From positions 124,001 to 188,000 of the forward strand of contig NZ_KQ434758.1 in the NCBI RefSeq assembly GCF_001270745.1: a DNA stretch of 64,000 bases, written 5' to 3'. Source of the stretch: Jiangella muralis. Its GTDB lineage: Bacteria; Actinomycetota; Actinomycetes; Jiangellales; Jiangellaceae. Made by a program: the position numbers and the translations under genes. Shown one piece after another: positions 26,713-36,083 of this stretch (position 1 is its first letter; each line of letters opens with the position of its first letter). Under the pieces are notes generated by a model. It was given only the letters and a program-made list of their open reading frames with translations. It did no database searches and had not been told where the DNA came from.

Positions 26713-27644
26713 CCGTCGTCCCCCACCTGTTCCCGTAGCCGTGCCAGCACGCGCGTGTACGGCGCCGCGCCGCGCAGCAGCGTCAGGCCGCCGTCCAGCG
26801 ACGACCCGGCCGGCTCGGCCGGCTCCAGCCCGTGTGCGCGCAGCCCGTCGCCGAGCCGCCCCTGCAGCGGCCCGCCGGCGTCGAGCAGCCGGCCGGACCA
26901 CGACACCCGCGGCCCGGCGTCGGGCTGCCGACGCGCGGCCGACGCCGCCAGCGCGACGAGGTCGTCGACCGCCGCGGCGCAGATCGCCCGCGCGACGGCG
27001 TCCGACCCGGCCGCCTCGACGACCACCGGCGCGAAGCCGGCGATGCGCGCGATCAGCTCCGGGTCGCGGTAGAAGCGCTGCAGCGCGGCCAGGCCGGCGC
27101 CGCCGACGGCGTCCGGCAACCGCTCGGTCAGCGCGGTGTCCGGGCCGACGCCGTCCAGCGCCGCCGTCGCCGCGCGCAGCCCGGCCAGCCCGATCGCGTA
27201 GCCGCTGCCGCGGTCGCCGAGCGCCGGGCCCCAGCCCTCCACCGTCGTGTACTCCCCGCCGGCGCCCATGGCCAGCACGTTCGTGCCGGTGCCGAGACAC
27301 AGCACCGTGCCCGGACCGGCCAGCGCGCCGGCATGCGCGAGCTGCACGTCGACGGTCACCAGCGCCGGGCCGCCCAGCTCCGCGCCGATCCGCCGGGCCA
27401 GCTCCCGCCGCGGGCCGGGCTCGCCGGGCACCGCCGTCAGCCCGGCGATCACGCCGGCCACGCGGTCCGGCAGCTCGACCCCGGCGGCCGCCGCCCGCAC
27501 GGCCGCGACCGTCCGCTCGACGCCGTCCTCCCCCGGCCGGTAGCTCATGCCCGGCCCGGCGCCGACCTGCCGCCGCTCGCCGGTCACGGCCAGCAGCCGC
27601 AACGCCGACTTGCCCCCGTCGATGCTGATGAACGTGTCCGTCAC
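26709..27644 (-). CDS. BadF/BadG/BcrA/BcrD-type kinase, N-acetylglucosamine kinase-like
   Basis: A 311-aa ASKHA-fold ATPase. It has the phosphate-1 motif ISIDGGKSALRLLAV near the start, LCLGTGTNVLAMG for phosphate 2 and GDRGSGYAIGLAGLRA next to it, the G-D-x-G-S-G-Y/A pattern of N-acetylglucosamine and N-acetylmuramic acid kinases. It should phosphorylate an imported amino sugar or its N-acyl form in the cytoplasm. The GTG start overlaps the permease stop by 4 bases and its own stop overlaps the ceramidase-like gene. Confidence 0.88.
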   Translation of the reverse strand: MTDTFISIDGGKSALRLLAVTGERRQVGAGPGMSYRPGEDGVERTVAAVRAAAAGVELPDRVAGVIAGLTAVPGEPGPRRELARRIGAELGGPALVTVDVQLAHAGALAGPGTVLCLGTGTNVLAMGAGGEYTTVEGWGPALGDRGSGYAIGLAGLRAATAALDGVGPDTALTERLPDAVGGAGLAALQRFYRDPELIARIAGFAPVVVEAAGSDAVARAICAAAVDDLVALAASAARRQPDAGPRVSWSGRLLDAGGPLQGRLGDGLRAHGLEPAEPAGSSLDGGLTLLRGAAPYTRVLARLREQVGDDG

Positions 27645-28534
27645 CGCGACATCCCCGCCGTCAGCCCGCTGATGATGTGCTTGGTCGCGAACGCGAACAC
27701 GATCGCCAGCGGCACCAGCGCGATGACCAGCCCGGCGAACAGCGTCGCGCGGTCGGCCGCGAACTCGCCGAAGAACCGGGTCAGCCCGACCGGCACGGTG
27801 TACTTGTCGTCGCTGCGCATCAGCACCAGCGGGTAGAAGAAGTCGTTCCACGTCGGCGCGAACTGAAACACCGTGACGACCGCCAGCGCCGGGCGCATGA
27901 GCGGCAGGACGACGGAGACGAACATCCGCCCCTCATTGGCGCCGTCCAGCTTGGCCGCCTCCTCCAGCTCCGTCGGGAGCCCGCGCATGAACCCCATGAT
28001 GACGAAGATCGAGAACGGGATGCCGCTGGCCGCGTAGAGCAGCACCAGTCCGACGCGGCTGTCGATCAGCCCCAGCGACTGGTACATGTAGAAGACCGGC
28101 AGCAGCCCCAGCTTCGCCGGGATCATCAGCCCGGAGATGAACAGCGCGGCCAGCAGCGCCCGGCCGCGGAACCGCCACCGCGACAAGGCGTAGGCGGCCA
28201 TCGCCGACACCGTCACGCACAGCGTCACCGAGGCGACGGTGACCAGCACCGAGTTCACGAAGTACGTCCCGAGCGACGCGGTCTCCCACGCCCGCTGGTA
28301 GTTGTCCAGGCCCAGCGACGTCGGCAGTCCGACCGGCTGGCGCAGGATGTCGGCGTTGTCGCGGAACGAGCCGATCAGCACCAGCACCAGCGGGCCGAAC
28401 GCGAGCGCGGCGTAGAGCCACAGCAGCAGCTGCACACCGGCCCGGCGCAGGCCGGTGCCCGCCTGGGCCGTCCGCGGTCCCGGCGCGGCCGGCGACGAGC
28501 GCGTGCGCCGCTGCGGGGTCAGGGTCGACGTCAC
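27641..28534 (-). CDS. Carbohydrate ABC transporter permease (MalG type)
   Basis: A 297-aa permease with six predicted helices and the EAA loop EEAAKLDGANEGRMFVSVVLPLMRP. The GTG start overlaps the MalF-type stop by 4 bases. With the lipoprotein and the MalF-type subunit it forms the second CUT1 importer. The N-terminal 35 residues are polar and disordered. Confidence 0.93.
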   Translation of the reverse strand: MTSTLTPQRRTRSSPAAPGPRTAQAGTGLRRAGVQLLLWLYAALAFGPLVLVLIGSFRDNADILRQPVGLPTSLGLDNYQRAWETASLGTYFVNSVLVTVASVTLCVTVSAMAAYALSRWRFRGRALLAALFISGLMIPAKLGLLPVFYMYQSLGLIDSRVGLVLLYAASGIPFSIFVIMGFMRGLPTELEEAAKLDGANEGRMFVSVVLPLMRPALAVVTVFQFAPTWNDFFYPLVLMRSDDKYTVPVGLTRFFGEFAADRATLFAGLVIALVPLAIVFAFATKHIISGLTAGMSR

Positions 28535-29466
28535 GAGGCCACCTCCCGGCGTCGCAGCAGCCGTTCGAGCACGATCGCGACGCCGAAGATCAGCACGAAG
28601 ATCATCATGGCCAGCGCCGACGACTCCCCGATCGCGTTGGTGCCGCCCTCGAAGGCGGTGCGGTAGTAGAGCAGCCCGAGCACGTCCATGGCGCCGCCGG
28701 GGCCGCCGTCCGACCCGCCCAGTGCGTAGACCAGATCGAAGATGTTGAAGCAGCCGATGAACGTGAGCACGGTGATGACGCCGACGGCCGGCATCAGCAG
28801 CGGGAAGCGGACGCTCCAGAACGCGCGCGCCGACGACGCGCCGTCCAGCGCCGCGGCCTCCTCCAGCTCCCGCGGGATGCCGCCGAGCGCGGCGAGGAAG
28901 ATCAGCATCGGCCCGCCGATCCACTGCCACGCGTTGACGAGGATCAGCACCGGCAGCGCGGTGTCCGGGTCACCCAGCCACGGCCGCGCCCACGAGTCCA
29001 GGCCGACCGACTGCAGCACGTAGTTGACCGGGCCGAACGACGGGCTCAGCAGCAGCGACCACAGGTAGCCGACGATCAGCGGGCTGATCAGGTACGGCAG
29101 CGAGAAGACGGTCTGGAAGAACCGCTTGCACCGCGGGTTGCGGTAGAGCAGCACCGCGAGGCCGAGGCCGACGGTGTTCTGGATCGCCATCGTGCCCACG
29201 AAGAACAGCACGTTGTGCCAGAGCGCGACCGGGATCTCGTCGCCGAGCGGGTACCGGGTCAGCACCTCCTGGTAGTTGCCCAGGCCCGCGAACCCGGCCC
29301 GCTGCGTGCCCTCCCAGTGGAAGAAGCCGTAATAGAACGCGGTCACCAGCGGCACGACGATGAGCAGGCTGTACAGCAGCAGCGCCGGCAGCGTGAACCC
29401 GGCGATCCAGCCCAGGCCGGTGCGGCCGGCGCGGTATCGCGCCGGCCGCCGCGGCCCGGACGTCAC
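28531..29466 (-). CDS. Sugar ABC transporter permease (MalF type)
   Basis: A 311-aa permease. The first helix (GWIAGFTLPALLLYSLLIVV) lies near residues 20-40 and the EAA loop is EEAAALDGASSARAFWSVRFPLLMP. The GTG at 29466 overlaps the binding-protein stop by 4 bases and gives the usual basic N-terminal tail; the frame is open upstream to 29577 but that part is the shadow of the previous gene. No ATPase lies nearby. Confidence 0.92.
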   Translation of the reverse strand: MTSGPRRPARYRAGRTGLGWIAGFTLPALLLYSLLIVVPLVTAFYYGFFHWEGTQRAGFAGLGNYQEVLTRYPLGDEIPVALWHNVLFFVGTMAIQNTVGLGLAVLLYRNPRCKRFFQTVFSLPYLISPLIVGYLWSLLLSPSFGPVNYVLQSVGLDSWARPWLGDPDTALPVLILVNAWQWIGGPMLIFLAALGGIPRELEEAAALDGASSARAFWSVRFPLLMPAVGVITVLTFIGCFNIFDLVYALGGSDGGPGGAMDVLGLLYYRTAFEGGTNAIGESSALAMMIFVLIFGVAIVLERLLRRREVAS

Positions 29467-30755
29467 GACTGCGGTTCGAACCACTGGCTGACGCCCTGCT
29501 GGATGTGACCGGCGGCCTCCTCGGCGGTGGCACCGCCGAGGACGAAGTCGGACAGCGACTCGGAGGCGAGGTCCCACGCCGTCGGCTGGTCACTGGAGAA
29601 GTAGGCGTACGTGACGTACGGGCTCGGGTTGGCCAGGTGCGCCTCCAGCGCCTGGGCCAGCAGCTCGTCGGCCGGCTCGACGCCGGGGACCGCGCTGATC
29701 TGGCGCAGCTCGTCGGTGAACGCCTGGCCGAACTCCTCGGAGGCCATCCAGCGGACGAGGTCGAGGGCGGCCTCCTGGTCCGGCGACGCCGCCGAGACGC
29801 CGAACGAGCCGTCGACGTAGCCGGGCACCAGCGTCTCCTGGACGGCGGCGCCGGGCGGCGGCGGCACGTTGAAGATGCCCAGCTCGAGGTCGGGGTTGGC
29901 CTGCGCGAACACGGCCAGCTCCCAGATGCCGCCGGGGAACATCGCCGCCTGGCCGGAGGTGAACAGCGCCTGCGCGTCGGCGTACGTCACGCCCTGGAAC
30001 TGCGGCGCCCAGAACTCGCTGGTGCCCTGCCAGGCCGTCATCGAGTCGACCCACGGCTGGCCGGTGAAGTCGGCGGTGCCGGCCAGCAGCTGGTCGAGGT
30101 AGTCGTAGCCGCCGTACGTGCTGGCGCCGAAGATCTCGTGCTGGATCGGCAGCATCCAGGTGTCCGCGACGGTCGCCGCCAGCGGCGTGACCCCGGCGGT
30201 CTTCAGCGCGGTGAACGCCGCGATCATGTCGTCCCACGTCTGCGGCGGCGTGAGGCCGTGCTCGTCGAACAGCGCCTTGTTGTAGATGACGTGCAGCGTC
30301 TGCAGCGCGAACGGCACCCCGTAGAGCTGGCCGTCCGCGACGCCGCGGGCGCCGTCCATCAACTCGTCCGGGAAGTCGGCCAGCGCCTCGACCTCGTCGT
30401 CCAACGGCACCAGGCTCTCGGACGCGACCAGCGGCTGGAGCAGCCCGTACGACCGCAGCTGTGCGACGTCCGGCCCGCTGGCGTCGCCCAGGCCGGTGCG
30501 CAGGATGGTGTCGTACTCGTCGGCCTTGTACGGGACGTACTCGACGGTCACGCCCGGGTTGGCGTCCTCGTAGAGCTGGAAGATCTTCTCGTAGGCGGCG
30601 ACGTCCTCCTGCCGCCAGCCCCAGACCTCCAGGGTGACCTCATCGCCGTCGCCGCTGGTGCCGGAGTCGCCCTCCGAGGCGCTGGGACTGCACGCCACGA
30701 GGCCGAGCGTCAGCGTGCCGAGGAGGGCGAGCACGCCGCTTCGTCTGCCGATCAT
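29463..30755 (-). CDS. Sugar-binding lipoprotein of second CUT1 importer
   Basis: A 430-aa family-1 solute-binding protein. The lipoprotein signal ends LGLVACSPS, giving a lipidated Cys near residue 22. The class I pattern follows: EVWGWRQEDVAAYEKIFQLYEDANPGVTVEYVPYKADEYD and LYGVPFALQTLHVIYNKALFDEHGLTPPQTWDDM. The ATG has AGGAG six bases upstream. It is the first gene of the operon and is read from the promoter at 30834-30806 with the DasR-like site in its spacer, so it should be induced with amino-sugar availability. Confidence 0.93.
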   Translation of the reverse strand: MIGRRSGVLALLGTLTLGLVACSPSASEGDSGTSGDGDEVTLEVWGWRQEDVAAYEKIFQLYEDANPGVTVEYVPYKADEYDTILRTGLGDASGPDVAQLRSYGLLQPLVASESLVPLDDEVEALADFPDELMDGARGVADGQLYGVPFALQTLHVIYNKALFDEHGLTPPQTWDDMIAAFTALKTAGVTPLAATVADTWMLPIQHEIFGASTYGGYDYLDQLLAGTADFTGQPWVDSMTAWQGTSEFWAPQFQGVTYADAQALFTSGQAAMFPGGIWELAVFAQANPDLELGIFNVPPPPGAAVQETLVPGYVDGSFGVSAASPDQEAALDLVRWMASEEFGQAFTDELRQISAVPGVEPADELLAQALEAHLANPSPYVTYAYFSSDQPTAWDLASESLSDFVLGGATAEEAAGHIQQGVSQWFEPQS

Positions 30756-30805
30756 GTGGGTCTCCTGGTCGGGTGAGCTGACGGATGTGAGACTGTGAGA
30801 CGCAG

Positions 30806-30834
30806 ACCGTAATACTGGTCTATACCGCTGTCAA
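30806..30834 (-). promoter_or_regulatory. Promoter with DasR-like operator for second sugar operon
   Basis: On the minus strand TTGACA (30834-30829), a 17-bp spacer and TACGGT (30811-30806) form a strong promoter. The plus-strand 16-mer ACTGGTCTATACCGCT at 30814-30829 fills the spacer. It matches 14 of 16 positions of the DasR consensus ACTGGTCTAGACCACT as I recall it. The divergent GntR gene begins at 30912, so the site can also control that gene. Confidence 0.75.
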
Positions 30835-30911
30835 TCCCCGGCGCGTCTACCTGCATCGTTCGGTGGCGGTCCGTAAGATGTCGTCAATCAGGTGAGCAAG
30901 GGAGCCGCACC

Positions 30912-31679
30912 GTGCCAAGGCCGCGACACGAGCCGAACGACGTCGCGCCGGACGTGTTCACGACCGGGGACCGCGCGAAGGGCGCCCACATCAAGGACGT
31001 GCTAGGGGCGCTGGTGCAGCGGTCGCGCGACGGGTCGCTGCTGCCGTCCGAGCGGGTGCTGGCCGAGCGGTTCGGGGTGGCGCGGATGACCGTCCGCGGC
31101 GCGATCAACGAGCTGGAGGCGCGTGGGCTGGTGCGGCGGGTGTCCGGGCGGGGCACGTTCGTGCAGCGGCCGACGCTCACCCATTCGGAGATCTTCCGGT
31201 CGTTCAGCCAGGACATGCGCAACCGCGGCATGACGCCGGGCTCGCGCAGCTACCGGGCCCGCACCCGCCCCGCGACCCGCGACATCGCCGAGCGCCTGGG
31301 CGTCGAGACCGGCGCGCCGGTGCACTCCATCGAGCGCATCCGCACCGCCGACGGCACCCCGATGGCGCTGGAGCGGACCAACCTGCCGGCCGCACGGTTC
31401 GGCACTCTGCTCGACGTCATGAACCGCGACGAGTCCCTGTATGACGTGCTGGCCAAGGTGTTCGGCGTGCGGCTGGAGTCGGCCGAGCAGACGGTGTCGA
31501 TCGCGCGGCTCAGCCCGGCCGAGGCCAAACGCCTCGAGGTCCCCGGCTACGACCCGGCCTTCCTCATCGAGCGCCGCTCGGTCGACAACATGGGCAACGT
31601 GGTCGAGTTCGGCCGCTCCCTCTACCGCGGCGACCGGTACGCCATCCAGATGCACGTCAGCCGCCCGGCCAGCGGCTGA
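30912..31679 (+). CDS. GntR family regulator, HutC/DasR type
   Basis: A 255-aa regulator with an N-terminal GntR winged helix (LLPSERVLAERFGVARMTVRGAINELEARGLVRRVSGRGTFV, residues about 38-82) and a C-terminal UTRA ligand domain (about 95-250) of the HutC group. DasR, in the same group, senses glucosamine-6-phosphate. The GTG start follows a weak purine-rich site. Divergent from the sugar operon and next to two DasR-like sites, it is the probable local controller of both flanking units. It could instead be a paralogue that competes with a global DasR. Confidence 0.92.
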   Translation: MPRPRHEPNDVAPDVFTTGDRAKGAHIKDVLGALVQRSRDGSLLPSERVLAERFGVARMTVRGAINELEARGLVRRVSGRGTFVQRPTLTHSEIFRSFSQDMRNRGMTPGSRSYRARTRPATRDIAERLGVETGAPVHSIERIRTADGTPMALERTNLPAARFGTLLDVMNRDESLYDVLAKVFGVRLESAEQTVSIARLSPAEAKRLEVPGYDPAFLIERRSVDNMGNVVEFGRSLYRGDRYAIQMHVSRPASG

Positions 31680-31941
31680 CCGCCGGCGGCTGGCCGGCGG
31701 CTGGCCGCCCTCGGCGGCGGCGCCACTGCCGGCTGCCCAGTCGTCGCCGCGCCAGTTGACGTCAGCGCCAACCGTTGGCACCCACGTCAACAACCCCCGA
31801 GCATCCCCACCCACCCCGGCACCACCGGCCGCACACCCGCACCCGCCTGAACGGCCCGCGCGCGCCCCGCACACGCCCCGCGGGCGAGCCGCCGCCCCTC
31901 TGGTCAACTCCGTCACACCCTGTTACGCTCCCGGCCAAAAT

Positions 31942-31957
31942 ACCGGTCTAGACAGGA
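31942..31957. promoter_or_regulatory. Second DasR-like operator
   Basis: ACCGGTCTAGACAGGA contains the full palindromic core GGTCTAGAC of DasR-type sites. It lies 20 bases before the GTG of the secreted endonuclease/phosphatase-fold gene, probably in the 5' leader or over the promoter (TTACGCT near 31923-31929 could be the -10). The rest of the 298-bp gap 31680-31977 is GC-rich with a short CCGGCGGCTGG repeat at its start and no visible gene. Confidence 0.6.
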
Positions 31958-31977
31958 ATCCAGACCCTGGAGGCGGA

Positions 31978-33027
31978 GTGAGGATCACGCTCGTAGCGCT
32001 GGCGGCAACCGCCTGCACAGCCCTGATCGCACCGCTCGTGGCCACCGCCGCGGAGACGCCGTCGGCGCCGGCGACGACCACGGCGCGGCAGGAGACGAAC
32101 GTCCGCATGCTCGACTTCAACTTCGCCGGCAACGGGTTCAACGGCGGCGACACCGGCGCGCCCGTGACCGACGCGGTGAGCAAGGTCGTCGAGCAGCAGG
32201 CGGAGATCGTCGGGCTGAACGAGATGTGCTACACCCAGTGGGTCGCGATGCGCGACCAGTTGAAGGCGCGGCCCGGATACGAGAACCTGACCGAGCACGT
32301 CGTCGTCACCAACTACGACATCCCGAACTGCTACGACCCGGTCGTCAACCCCGGCGGCTGGTACGTGATGGGCCTGTTCAGCAAGTACGAATCCGAGCAG
32401 GTGATGTTCGGCGACACCCCGTACCTCGACCTCGGCTACCACTACCGGCAGCGGTTCCGGAAGCTGGTCTGCGGCGACGTCGCCATCCCCGGCGCCACCG
32501 CGGTCCGCGCCTGCGTCACCCACACCGAGGTGCCGCTGCCGCTGATCAACGAGACGTCGTTCCCGGACGACCCGGACATCGCCGACGACCCGCTGTACGG
32601 GCGGTCGATCAACTACGCGCAGGCGAAGGTCATCGCCGAGGCGATCACGCCGATGGCGGACGAGCTGCCGGTGGCGCTGATGGGCGACCTCAACGAGCTG
32701 CCGTTCCTGCCGTCGCTGGACTTCTTCTACCGCCGCTGCGGCGGCAACGGCGTCTTCGAGGAGGTCGACGGGCGCGACGAGCGCTGGCCGGTGATCCGCC
32801 GGTTCAACCTCGGCACCGAGGCGTGCCCGCACCGGCAGGGCGAGTGGACCATGGGCGCGGAGGGCCGCCCGGACGTCTACGACAAGCCGTACGAGAGCAA
32901 CCGGAAGATCGACTACATTTTCGTCGACACCCAGCACTTCGTGGTCGGCCCGGACTCCGGCCGAGTGATCTCGACGCCGTTCTCCGACCACCGCATCGTC
33001 GTCGGCGACGTCACCCTGGTGCACTGA
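31978..33027 (+). CDS. Secreted endonuclease/exonuclease/phosphatase-fold protein
   Basis: A 349-aa exported protein with a signal peptide (RITLVALAATACTALIAPLVATAAE, about residues 1-27). The EEP fold shows VRMLDFNFAG at the start, IVGLNEM (the metal-binding Glu), ALMGDLNELP (catalytic D and N), KIDYIFVD and the final FSDHRIVVGD (D-H pair). Secreted members include DNases, sphingomyelinases and lipid or sugar phosphatases. The GTG has GGAGG about five bases upstream. The metallophosphoesterase follows after 11 bp, so the pair forms one operon under the second DasR-like site. Confidence 0.87.
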   Translation: MRITLVALAATACTALIAPLVATAAETPSAPATTTARQETNVRMLDFNFAGNGFNGGDTGAPVTDAVSKVVEQQAEIVGLNEMCYTQWVAMRDQLKARPGYENLTEHVVVTNYDIPNCYDPVVNPGGWYVMGLFSKYESEQVMFGDTPYLDLGYHYRQRFRKLVCGDVAIPGATAVRACVTHTEVPLPLINETSFPDDPDIADDPLYGRSINYAQAKVIAEAITPMADELPVALMGDLNELPFLPSLDFFYRRCGGNGVFEEVDGRDERWPVIRRFNLGTEACPHRQGEWTMGAEGRPDVYDKPYESNRKIDYIFVDTQHFVVGPDSGRVISTPFSDHRIVVGDVTLVH

Positions 33028-33038
33028 GAGGAGCGACC

Positions 33039-34835
<1,797 letters not shown>

Positions 34836-34855
34836 GCGTCGGGCCGGGCCGGTGA

Positions 34856-35998
34856 TCACCGCGCCGGCTCGGCCCTGAGTTCCGGATAGGGATCGTGCAG
34901 CGGTTCGCGCGACGCTCGTGCCGCGGCCCGGACCACGTGCAGACGCCCCGCCGCGACGTAGTAGCGCCCGCGGGTCGCCCCGCGCGTCTCCAGCAACCCG
35001 ACGTCGACGAGGCGGCTGAGGTCGCGGGTCGCGGTGCGCTCCTCCAGGCCGGTCTGTTTGAGATAGGTGGAGCGCCGGAGGCGATATCCCAGGACCGCCT
35101 CGTACAACAACTCGGTCACCCGCTCGGGCAGGTCGTCCATGCTGACGAGCTGGTCGAGCATCTCCCAGATCGAGGCGGCCTCGTGCAACCGCCGCTCGGC
35201 CGTCTGCGCCTGCATGTGGTGGGCACGCAGCATGAAACGCATCCACGGCGTGGCGTCGTTCGCGGGTTGCCAGTGGCCCTGACCGGTCGCCGCGAGCACC
35301 CGGTAATAGTGCTCGGTGTTCTCGCCGAGCCACTCTTCGACGCTGGAGAACGACGGTTCCACGATCTCCTCGCGTGCCAGCACCAGGGTCTGCAGCGCGC
35401 GAGCCATGCGTCCGTTGCCGTCGCGGAACGGATGGATCATGACCAGATTCAGGTGCGCCATGGCCGCCCGTACGATCGGGTCGGCTCCGTCGCCGTGGCG
35501 CAGGCCGTCGACCAGTTCGTTCACCAGTTCGGGCACGAGCCGAGCGTCCGGGCCCTCGTAGACGACGCGGTCGTCGTGGTCGTCGCGGACGTAGATCGGG
35601 CCGGAGCGATACTGGCCCGGGCTCTTCGAAAAGGCATGCGACAGCATCATGAAGTGCATGCTCCGGATGGCCGACTGGTCCAGGACGAAGTGCGGGTCGG
35701 CGGCCATCTGCAGGACGTAGCCCAGGGCTTGCCGGTAGCCCCGGATCTCCGCGAACGTCTGCTGGTCGGCGCTCAGCGGCGCGTCGTCGTCCAGCGCCGC
35801 CGCGGCGTCGTCGATCTCGACGTCGTAGCCCTCGATGCTGTTCGAGCCGCGGATGGCGCGGGCGAGCATGGTGCGGCGCAGGCCGCCCTGCCAGCGCCGA
35901 GGGGTCCTCAGCACATCGGCGAGACGGCCACGCGATGCGTGAATCTCCCCGAGGACCTCAATGTCCTCGGGGCTCGGCTCCGGCTGGTGAAAGATCAT
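34856..35998 (-). CDS. Fic family AMPylator-type protein, class II
   Basis: A 380-aa protein. The Fic motif HPFRDGNGR lies at residues 189-197. An inhibitory motif S52-x-x-x-E56-G57 (GSNSIEGYD) sits N-terminal to the core, which defines class II, self-inhibited Fic proteins. A C-terminal winged helix (about 300-350, RLRRSTYLKQTGLEERTATRDLSRLVDVGLLETRG) suggests DNA binding. Fic enzymes AMPylate or otherwise nucleotidylate target hydroxyls. The paired inverted repeats just upstream (36012-36063) fit autoregulation. It lies 85 bp after gatB, with its own probable promoter. Confidence 0.93.
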   Translation of the reverse strand: MIFHQPEPSPEDIEVLGEIHASRGRLADVLRTPRRWQGGLRRTMLARAIRGSNSIEGYDVEIDDAAAALDDDAPLSADQQTFAEIRGYRQALGYVLQMAADPHFVLDQSAIRSMHFMMLSHAFSKSPGQYRSGPIYVRDDHDDRVVYEGPDARLVPELVNELVDGLRHGDGADPIVRAAMAHLNLVMIHPFRDGNGRMARALQTLVLAREEIVEPSFSSVEEWLGENTEHYYRVLAATGQGHWQPANDATPWMRFMLRAHHMQAQTAERRLHEAASIWEMLDQLVSMDDLPERVTELLYEAVLGYRLRRSTYLKQTGLEERTATRDLSRLVDVGLLETRGATRGRYYVAAGRLHVVRAAARASREPLHDPYPELRAEPAR

Positions 35999-36011
35999 GG
36001 CGATGTCCTGA

Positions 36012-36063
36012 TGTCTCTATCATAAGGACACCCACTCTATCAGGTGTCTCAATAATAGAGACA
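36012..36063. promoter_or_regulatory. Paired inverted repeats upstream of fic
   Basis: TGTCTC-N7-GAGACA at 36045-36063 is a perfect inverted repeat, and TGTCTC-N7-AGGACA at 36012-36030 is an imperfect second copy, 33 bp away centre to centre. The stretch is AT-rich compared with its surroundings and lies in the 85-bp gap before fic. The Fic protein carries a C-terminal winged helix that may bind here. Confidence 0.6.
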
Positions 36064-36083
36064 TTAGGACATCGGGCGAGCGG

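Noticed and set aside
34856-35998. Toxin-antitoxin pair with a separate antitoxin next to fic
   Set aside because: The inhibitory motif lies inside the Fic protein (S52-x3-E56-G57), and no small antitoxin ORF was seen on either side.
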